Part shown: piece by piece, positions 22,141 through 27,217 of the stretch
Layout of the letters: each line of letters starts with the position of its first letter
Numbering within the stretch: the stretch's first letter is position 1
Origin: Oscillospiraceae bacterium
GTDB lineage: Bacteria; Bacillota; Clostridia; Oscillospirales; Ruminococcaceae
DNA: 27,217 bases
Direction of reading: 5' to 3'
NCBI GenBank assembly: GCA_020024475.1
Contig: JAHHTS010000032.1
Location: forward strand, 1-27,217
Notes under the pieces: generated by a model
What the model was told of the DNA's origin: nothing
Databases searched by the model: none
Seen by the model: only the letters and a program-made list of their open reading frames with translations
Position numbers and translations under genes: made by a program

Positions 22141-22866
22141 TTACTCAAGTTGTCCCATGCAAAACATTGTAAGGCTTGCCGCGGTAATAGCCGCAGTTTC
22201 ACACCTGAGTATGCGACTGCCTAAAACAATATTTATAGCATTATTTTCTACCATTAAATTGGCTTCATTTTCGCTGAATCCGCCTTCGCTGCCGATTATA
22301 ATAGCAACATTTTTACAATCTGAAAAATCAATATCTGATAATTTTTGACTTCCGTGTTCATAGAATAAAAGAACTTTATCAAAATCAGAAAGGAGAGAGA
22401 GAATTTCCTTAAAAGTAGCAGTTTTTTCCACTATCATAGGAACGCTTCTGCCAGATTGTTTGCAGGCTTCATTCGATATTTTTTGCAGTCTTTCAATTTT
22501 GCTATCGTCTTTTTTACTTTTTTGTGCGACACAGAATTCACTCACAAAAGGAACTATTTTAATAGCTCCTAACTCACACATTTTTTGAGTTATAAATTCA
22601 AGCTTATCGCTTTTAGGAAGAGCCATAAAAACAGTTAAATTTTTGGTGGGCTCAGCGGGATTTTTTTCTTTTGATATAATTTTAAATTGAATTTCATCTT
22701 TTTCTACACTTGAAACAACAGAATTATAGTCATATCCGGTTTTATCTGTGAGAATAAGGTTATCACCTTCTTTGATTCTCATAACTTTTATGAGATGAGT
22801 AGCTTCTGCGCCTGCTACTATGGCGATGTCATTGTTTAGTTCTGTTAAAAAATATCTATGTGCCAT
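22141..22866 (-). CDS. rsmE: 16S rRNA (uracil1498-N3)-methyltransferase
   Basis: A 241-residue SPOUT-class methyltransferase that modifies U1498 of 16S rRNA. The N-terminal PUA-like domain starts MAHRYF and includes HLIKVMRIKEGD (24-35). The SPOUT knot carries MALPKSDKLE (81-90), the SAM-binding IIGSEGGFSENE (190-201), and LGSRILRCETAAITA (215-229). The length is typical. It follows prmA by nine bases, a pairing common in Firmicutes. Confidence 0.96.
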   Translation of the reverse strand: MAHRYFLTELNNDIAIVAGAEATHLIKVMRIKEGDNLILTDKTGYDYNSVVSSVEKDEIQFKIISKEKNPAEPTKNLTVFMALPKSDKLEFITQKMCELGAIKIVPFVSEFCVAQKSKKDDSKIERLQKISNEACKQSGRSVPMIVEKTATFKEILSLLSDFDKVLLFYEHGSQKLSDIDFSDCKNVAIIIGSEGGFSENEANLMVENNAINIVLGSRILRCETAAITAASLTMFCMGQLE

Positions 22867-22875
22867 ATTTTACCA

Positions 22876-23787
22876 CTAGTGGGTTGCTTCTATGCAAACC
22901 CAACCATTTTTCTCATGAATTTTTCTTATATTAAAGCCTAATTTTTCTAAGCAAGCAACAACTTCATCTTTTCTAGTATCTATTATACCGCTTGTGATGT
23001 ATAGTCCGTCATCTGCAAGAAACTGTGGAACAACTTCTGAAAGCATCATAACTGCGTTTGCAACAATGTTTGCTACAATTATGTCATATTTACCGCTTGC
23101 TTGTTCAGCTAAATCACCAACTTTGATTGTGAATTTATCTGCAACACCATTAAGTTCTGCGTTCTCTTTGGCAACTTTTACGGCAGTAGGGTCGATGTCG
23201 ACACCTTCTACATCTTTTGCACCTAGTAAAATTGAGCCTATACCCAAAATTCCACTCCCAGTGCCAACATCGAGAACTCTTTCTCCGCCTTTTATTTCTC
23301 TGTCGAGAACTTCAAGACAAAGGTAAGTGGTTTCGTGTGTGCCTGTGCCGAAAGCCATACCAGGGTCTAGTTTTAAAACTTTACGCTCTGTTTTGTAGTC
23401 TTCCCAAGAAGGACAAATAGCGAGATTTTTACCTATATCCATTGGATGATAATATTTTTTCCAACCAGTTTCCCAGTCTTCTTGATTTATATATTCGATT
23501 TCACATTTATATGTGACGCCAAGTTCACCCAAACGGTTTTCTAGAGTAAGGCGAGCATTTTGCGCATCAAGTTCAGGTGAAATATAATGATGTACAATAA
23601 TTTGGTTACGGTCTTTTTCCAACAGGTCAGCTTCAATAAGGTCAATATGGGCAATCTCTTCAACTTCTTTTTCAAGATCACTATAATCTTCTATTTGAAT
23701 ACCCATAGGGCAAACCTCTGCTGAAACAAAATCGAAAACATCTTCGAATTTTTTATCTGTAATGATTTTAATATCTGTCCACTGCAT
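22876..23787 (-). CDS. prmA: ribosomal protein L11 methyltransferase
   Basis: A 303-residue SAM-dependent methyltransferase that trimethylates ribosomal protein L11. The N-terminal L11-recognition domain includes NQEDWETGWKKYYHP. The catalytic domain has LDPGMAFGTGTHETT (140-154), motif I VLDVGTGSGILGIG (171-184), the acidic VDIDP (196-200) and DIIVANIVANAV (235-246). First gene of the operon prmA-rsmE-vanY-like-aroQ. Its ATG has AAAGGAGAG upstream, and TATAAT on the minus strand near 23822-23817 is a likely -10, although the -35 is poor. Confidence 0.96.
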   Translation of the reverse strand: MQWTDIKIITDKKFEDVFDFVSAEVCPMGIQIEDYSDLEKEVEEIAHIDLIEADLLEKDRNQIIVHHYISPELDAQNARLTLENRLGELGVTYKCEIEYINQEDWETGWKKYYHPMDIGKNLAICPSWEDYKTERKVLKLDPGMAFGTGTHETTYLCLEVLDREIKGGERVLDVGTGSGILGIGSILLGAKDVEGVDIDPTAVKVAKENAELNGVADKFTIKVGDLAEQASGKYDIIVANIVANAVMMLSEVVPQFLADDGLYITSGIIDTRKDEVVACLEKLGFNIRKIHEKNGWVCIEATH

Positions 23788-23861
23788 ATATAACTCTCCT
23801 TTTAAAACTATATTGTATTATAACACGAAAAATTCGATTTTCATAGCAAATAAACTGATAA

Positions 23862-23892
23862 AATAAAAAAAGGCGCCCATATAGAGCGCCTT
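23862..23892 (-). terminator. intrinsic terminator after the yloV-like gene
   Basis: Minus strand: AAGGCGC and GCGCCTT (23892-23886 with 23876-23870) form a GC-rich stem followed by a run of T in minus-strand sense (A-rich 23862-23870). It ends the asp23-yloV unit before the prmA promoter. Confidence 0.8.
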
Positions 23893-23899
23893 AAAATTT

Positions 23900-25573
23900 T
23901 TATTCTACTGAGATGAAGTAGTAATAAACAGGCTGATTACCTTCAAGAACTGAAACTTCAGCGTTTTTAGGAGCACGTTTTTTAACTTCTTCACAAACAG
24001 TTTCTGCTTCTTCTGCTGTTATACCTTCACCGTATATGATGGTAACGAAAGAAGTATCTCTGTTCATCATTTGTCTGGTAAGTTTAACAGCTGCTTTTTC
24101 AACACTTTTTTCAGTAAATGAAAGTTTTGAGTTTTCCATAGCAAGAATATCACCGCGTTTGATTTTGTGTCCCTCAAAGTCAGAGTTTCTTGCGGCAAAA
24201 GTAATTGATCCAGTCTGAACACCTTGTGCAGCCATGTCCATAGTAACGGCGTTATCCTGAGCACTAGCATCAGGGTCGAAGTTCAACATTGCTGTAATGC
24301 CCTGAGGTATAGTTCTTGTAGGAAGAACAACAACATTTCTATCTGCAAGGCTGATTGTCTGTTCAGCAGCCATGATTATGTTTTTGTTGTTAGGTAGAAC
24401 AAAAACTGTTTTTGCAGGTACAGATTGAATTGCACGGAGAATGTCTTCTGTTGAAGGGTTCATTGTCTGCCCGCCTGTAACAACAGCATTAACACCTAAG
24501 TCTTTGAACATATTTACAAGACCTTCACCGGCAGCAACAGCAACAAAACCAAAAGGTGTATTTTCGTCAACAGCTAAATATTTAAATTCACTGTCACTGT
24601 CAGCATCATTAGCTTGCTTTTCAAGACCTTCGCCTTTTGCTTCAAGTTCTGCCATCTGTTCAAGCATATTTTCTATTTTAAGACTTGTCATGTAACCGTG
24701 TTTAACAGCTTCTGAGAGTGCTTTACCAGGATCAGCTGAGTGAACATGACATTTTATGATTTCTTCATCTTCTACAACAACAACGCTTTCACCAATACTT
24801 TCAAGAAAAGCGCGAAGTCTTTCGGCGCTTGCTTTTTCGTTTTTATTAACGATAAATTCGGTGCAGTACCCATTTGTAATTTCAGGATCAATTCCCTTAG
24901 CATAAACTCCTTTAGCTGAAAAATCTGTTGTAGGAACTGTTTTTACAGATTCTTCATTTTCAATAATAACCCCGTCTTTGATAACACTAAGCATACCTGA
25001 AAAAATATAAACTATACCTTGCCCACCAGCGTCAACTACACCAGCTTTTTTAAGAACAGGCAGAAGCTCAGGAGTATTATTAAGTGAAAGCTGTGCAGCG
25101 TCAACAACAGCTTGCCAAAGAGTAGCTTCATCGGTTTCGTCCATACTTTCAGCTTTTTCACAAGCTTCACGGGCGACTGTGAGAATAGTACCTTCAGTAG
25201 GCTTCATAACTGCTTTATAAGCAGAATCTACACCTTTGCGAAGAGCCTCTGTAAGGTCTTTTGCATCAGCAGTATTTTTATCTTTAAGTGCTTTTGAAAA
25301 ACCACGGAATAGAAGTGATGAAATAACACCGCTATTACCACGAGCGCCACGAAGCATACATGATGCAGTTGTTGAAGCTACTTTGTCAACTGTGCAGTCA
25401 TCAGGAAGAAGAGCGAGTTCTTTCTTAGCAGCGCCAATTGTCATTGACATATTTGTACCTGTATCTCCATCAGGCACAGGGAAAACATTTAATTCATCAA
25501 CAGTTGTTTTATTGTTTATAATTGCGTTTGCACCTGAAATAATGGCGTCACGCAGAATTTTACCAGTAATCAT
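23900..25573 (-). CDS. DAK2-domain protein, fatty-acid-kinase A-like (YloV)
   Basis: A 557-residue protein of the YloV/FakA family. The N-terminal DAK2 ATPase domain has NVFPVPDGDTGTNMSM (29-44), whose Asp35 and Asp37 bind Mg-ATP, and CMLRGARGNSGVISSLL. Then come a middle domain (VDAGGQGIVYIFSG, and CHVHSADPG) and a C-terminal domain with ITGGQTMNPSTEDIL-like sequence and PNNKNIIMAAEQ. FakA phosphorylates fatty acids presented by a FakB (DegV) protein for phospholipid synthesis. No FakB gene is in the window. It is paired with an Asp23-family gene 14 bases upstream, the standard arrangement in Firmicutes. GAGGTG precedes the ATG. Confidence 0.94.
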   Translation of the reverse strand: MITGKILRDAIISGANAIINNKTTVDELNVFPVPDGDTGTNMSMTIGAAKKELALLPDDCTVDKVASTTASCMLRGARGNSGVISSLLFRGFSKALKDKNTADAKDLTEALRKGVDSAYKAVMKPTEGTILTVAREACEKAESMDETDEATLWQAVVDAAQLSLNNTPELLPVLKKAGVVDAGGQGIVYIFSGMLSVIKDGVIIENEESVKTVPTTDFSAKGVYAKGIDPEITNGYCTEFIVNKNEKASAERLRAFLESIGESVVVVEDEEIIKCHVHSADPGKALSEAVKHGYMTSLKIENMLEQMAELEAKGEGLEKQANDADSDSEFKYLAVDENTPFGFVAVAAGEGLVNMFKDLGVNAVVTGGQTMNPSTEDILRAIQSVPAKTVFVLPNNKNIIMAAEQTISLADRNVVVLPTRTIPQGITAMLNFDPDASAQDNAVTMDMAAQGVQTGSITFAARNSDFEGHKIKRGDILAMENSKLSFTEKSVEKAAVKLTRQMMNRDTSFVTIIYGEGITAEEAETVCEEVKKRAPKNAEVSVLEGNQPVYYYFISVE

Positions 25574-25587
25574 TTGTCACCTCAAAA

Positions 25588-25941
25588 TTATTCTGTAATA
25601 ATATCGTCTACTGAAACATTAATGCTTTTTACTTTAAGACCTGTATAGTTTTCAACAGCGTAAGAAACTCTTTCCTTAATGTTTTCAACAATAGCAGGAA
25701 TATTAACGCCATAAACAACCATTATATGAAGGTCAATAACAAGCTGACCATCTTCTTCTCTCACGACAACTCCCTTATCAGGAATATCTGAACCAAAAAG
25801 AAAAGTTTTAACACTGTCAGCAGCGCCAGCGGTGCTCATTCCAGCAACACCATAGCAACTCTGAATAGCAGTCCCTACAAGAGACGCAAAGTAATCATTT
25901 GTAAGGCATATTTTGCCCATAGGTTTATAAATCTTAATCAT
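25588..25941 (-). CDS. Asp23/Gls24 family envelope stress protein
   Basis: A 117-residue Asp23/Gls24 domain protein (YloU-like), a membrane-associated or envelope-stress family in Firmicutes. It starts MIKIYKPMGKICLTNDYFASLVG, with the core DLHIMVVYGVNIPAIVENI and the end VKSINVSVDDI. The start is ATG at 25941, preceded by AAAGGAG at seven bases; a longer frame from 25977 lacks a ribosome site and contains this one, so it is rejected. It is the first gene of a two-gene unit with the DAK2 protein. The molecular role of the family is not settled. Confidence 0.92.
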   Translation of the reverse strand: MIKIYKPMGKICLTNDYFASLVGTAIQSCYGVAGMSTAGAADSVKTFLFGSDIPDKGVVVREEDGQLVIDLHIMVVYGVNIPAIVENIKERVSYAVENYTGLKVKSINVSVDDIITE

Positions 25942-25977
25942 AACAAAAGCTCCTTTTCCGCAAGCATAATCTTGCAA

Positions 25978-26488
25978 TAGAATTTGCTATTTTTATTTTT
26001 TACTTAAGAAAGCTAGTAAACATAGCCACCCATTATTTTATACATTATATATTAAAAAGTAATTTCTGTATATACTTTTGATAGTATTTTATTAAATAAA
26101 ACAATTATTTATTAAATTTTAAAACAAAAATATGTAAATTTGCTTAAACACAGAATAAAAATTGTATAAAATAATTTATAAAAAACATCATTTTATAATA
26201 AAATATTATATAAATAATTAAGCTTTTTAAATATCATACATCTAAATGATGATTTTTTTGTGTTGCATATAAAATACAACAATTTAGAATATTTTAGTAT
26301 TTTTTATTTATAATATTTACAGAAGATATTATATGAAAATTAATTATTTATATAATATTGCAAAATATTGAAAAAAATCATGTTTTATTAACTTAGCTAG
26401 ATGTAAAATGTAAAAAGTGTATTTGTTTTGATAAAAGTCAAGATTGTTTATTTTTTTTAAGTTTTTTTAAGTTTTTCGAAAAAAAGTG
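25978..26488. other. AT-rich intergenic region, no gene seen
   Basis: About 510 bases of very AT-rich sequence between the asp23 gene and the tRNA promoter. A minus-strand TATAAT-like element near 26042-26048 could serve asp23. The repeated TTTTTTTAAG tracts around 26450-26475 directly precede the tRNA promoter and could act as an UP element. No ORF with a ribosome site, no tRNA and no convincing hairpin was found. Confidence 0.5.
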
Positions 26489-26517
26489 TTGACAAAAGAC
26501 AATTTATTGGTTATAAT
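26489..26517 (+). promoter_or_regulatory. consensus sigma-A promoter of the tRNA operon
   Basis: TTGACA (26489-26494), exactly 17 bases, TATAAT (26512-26517): a perfect consensus match. An A/T-rich tract lies just upstream. Transcription would begin near 26524, leaving a leader of about 26 bases that includes a small GCAC/GTGC hairpin, before tRNA-Met. Confidence 0.92.
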
Positions 26518-26549
26518 AAGTCTCGCACTAATGATTGTGCTCTAAATGT

Positions 26550-26626
26550 GGCGGTATAGCTCAGTTGGCTAGAGCAACCGGTTCATACCCGGTAGGTCGT
26601 AAGTTCAAGTCTCACTGCCGCTACCA
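26550..26626 (+). tRNA. tRNA-Met (anticodon CAT)
   Basis: A 77-base cloverleaf with encoded CCA. The acceptor is GGCGGTA with TGCCGCT (G-T at 1:72 and T-G at 6:67), and the D stem is GCTC/GAGC. The anticodon stem is ACCGG/CCGGT around TTCATAC with CAT at 26584-26586, and the variable loop is AGGTC. The anticodon stem lacks the GGG/CCC of initiators and 1:72 is a G-T pair, so it is an elongator. The T stem GTAAG/CTCAC has an A-C mismatch at 51:63 (26601 and 26613). Confidence 0.93.
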
Positions 26627-26631
26627 TTTAT

Positions 26632-26706
26632 GGCCCGTTGGTCAAGAGGTTAAGACACCGCCCTTTCACGGCGGTATCACGAGTTCGATTCTCGTACGGG
26701 TCACCA
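26632..26706 (+). tRNA. tRNA-Glu (TTC), copy 1
   Basis: A 75-base tRNA with encoded CCA. The acceptor is GGCCCGT/ACGGGTC (one G-T pair). The anticodon stem is CCGCC/GGCGG around CTTTCAC, with anticodon TTC at 26665-26667, and the T loop is TTCGATT. It starts six bases after the tRNA-Met CCA and is the first of four identical copies. Confidence 0.96.
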
Positions 26707-26745
26707 TAATTTAAGGCACTATCTCATCATAGTGCCTTAAATTAT
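26706..26745 (+). terminator. 17-bp perfect hairpin at the tRNA-Glu 3' end (repeated in each unit)
   Basis: Arms 26706-26722 and 26729-26745 are perfectly complementary, with loop CTCATC. The stem begins on the final A of the CCA. It is followed by TCCCTAAT rather than a T tract, so it may act as a weak terminator, a processing or exonuclease-stop signal, or all of these. Copies begin at 26884 and 27062. Confidence 0.5.
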
Positions 26746-26809
26746 CCCTAATACCGATTGCTTTGCAATCAGCAGCAGAAACCCTTAAGGTGCTGCTGTT
26801 TATATATAT

Positions 26810-26884
26810 GGCCCGTTGGTCAAGAGGTTAAGACACCGCCCTTTCACGGCGGTATCACGAGTTCGATTCTCGTACGGGTCACCA
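26810..26884 (+). tRNA. tRNA-Glu (TTC), copy 2
   Basis: Identical in sequence to copy 1, 178 bases downstream, with encoded CCA and the same hairpin following it. Preceded by TATATATAT instead of the TTTAT found before copy 1. Confidence 0.96.
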
Positions 26885-26987
26885 TAATTTAAGGCACTAT
26901 CTCATCATAGTGCCTTAAATTATCCCTAATACCGATTGCTTTGCAATCAGCAGCAGAAACCCTTAAGGTGCTGCTGTTTATATATAT

Positions 26988-27062
26988 GGCCCGTTGGTCA
27001 AGAGGTTAAGACACCGCCCTTTCACGGCGGTATCACGAGTTCGATTCTCGTACGGGTCACCA
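26988..27062 (+). tRNA. tRNA-Glu (TTC), copy 3
   Basis: Identical to copies 1 and 2 and at the same 178-base spacing, with encoded CCA and hairpin. Confidence 0.96.
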
Positions 27063-27165
27063 TAATTTAAGGCACTATCTCATCATAGTGCCTTAAATTA
27101 TCCCTAATACCGATTGCTTTGCAATCAGCAGCAGAAACCCTTAAGGTGCTGCTGTTTATATATAT

Positions 27166-27217
27166 GGCCCGTTGGTCAAGAGGTTAAGACACCGCCCTTT
27201 CACGGCGGTATCACGAG
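27166..27217 (+). tRNA. tRNA-Glu (TTC), copy 4 (cut by window end)
   Basis: The first 52 bases match copies 1 to 3, reaching the start of the T arm. The remainder lies beyond the window, so completeness cannot be judged. Confidence 0.9.

Larger units (their letters stand above)
26632..27217 (+). repeat. 178-bp tandem array carrying tRNA-Glu
   Basis: Units start at 26632, 26810, 26988 and 27166, an exact 178-base period. I compared units 1 to 3 base by base where visible and found no difference; unit 4 is cut by the window end after 52 bases. Each unit is a 75-base tRNA-Glu plus a 103-base spacer. The spacer has three hairpins (positions for unit 1): a 17-bp perfect stem (26706-26722/26729-26745), GATTGC-TTT-GCAATC (26756-26770), and CAGCAGCA/TGCTGCTG (26770-26777/26791-26798). 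Confidence 0.97.

Noticed and set aside
25942..25977. A longer N-terminus for the Asp23-family protein
   Set aside because: The added 12 residues include the ribosome site AAAGGAG of the inner ATG, and the family normally begins near MIKIY.
26632..27217. A CRISPR array or phage attachment site in the tandem repeats
   Set aside because: The repeat is 178 bases, contains a whole tRNA, and the spacers are identical rather than unique. No integrase gene is in the window, although tRNA genes can serve as attachment sites.

Overview
The window comes from a low-GC, strictly anaerobic Clostridia-type Firmicute, probably a gut-type Oscillospirales or Lachnospirales relative. The evidence is AT-rich intergenic DNA, strong AGGAGG-type ribosome sites, an electron-bifurcating [FeFe]-hydrogenase operon, a sortase-anchored surface protein and consensus sigma-A promoters. 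The species cannot be named from the sequence alone. Most of the window is chromosomal core. No phage, IS element, CRISPR array or integrase is visible.

Layout. 1-2406 (+): tail of an unknown gene, an asparaginase and an M18 aminopeptidase, closed by a bidirectional terminator. 2475-3851 (-): a secreted, cell-wall-anchored protein with InlB-type and Ig-like domains. 4116-5397 (-): cdd-rsmA, overlapping; a dCMP deaminase gene (5534-6022, +) diverges from it. 6078-10058 (-): a six-gene operon read DRTGG protein, RsbW-like ATPase, LRR lipoprotein, sensory-hydrogenase-like Fe-S protein, second DRTGG protein, PHP phosphoesterase. 10373-15383 (+): the divergent hydC / GHKL ATPase / small ferredoxin-like protein / hydB / hydA operon. 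15525-18632: ung (-), a SLOG protein (+) and a CoA-disulfide-reductase-rhodanese fusion (-). 18850-20649 (+): lepA. 21032-23787 (-): prmA-rsmE-vanY-like-aroQ operon. 23900-25941 (-): asp23-like and yloV/fakA-like pair. 26489-27217 (+): a perfect sigma-A promoter, tRNA-Met(CAT), then four tRNA-Glu(TTC) genes in identical 178-bp tandem units, the fourth cut by the window end.

How the genes work together. HydABC would couple NADH and reduced ferredoxin oxidation to H2 production. The divergent operon looks like its sensing and regulatory partner: a hydrogenase-like protein that keeps the H-cluster cysteines but has Ala at the proton-relay position, two DRTGG proteins, an anti-sigma-type ATPase and a PHP phosphoesterase. 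Two things are odd there. A secreted LRR lipoprotein gene sits in the middle of this cytoplasmic set. The hydrogenase-like gene after it has no ATG, GTG or TTG start upstream of its first iron-sulfur motif, and it lies in the same frame as the lipoprotein, separated only by its TAG stop. The other notable structure is the tRNA-Glu array, in which a 17-bp perfect hairpin begins on the last A of each complete CCA end.
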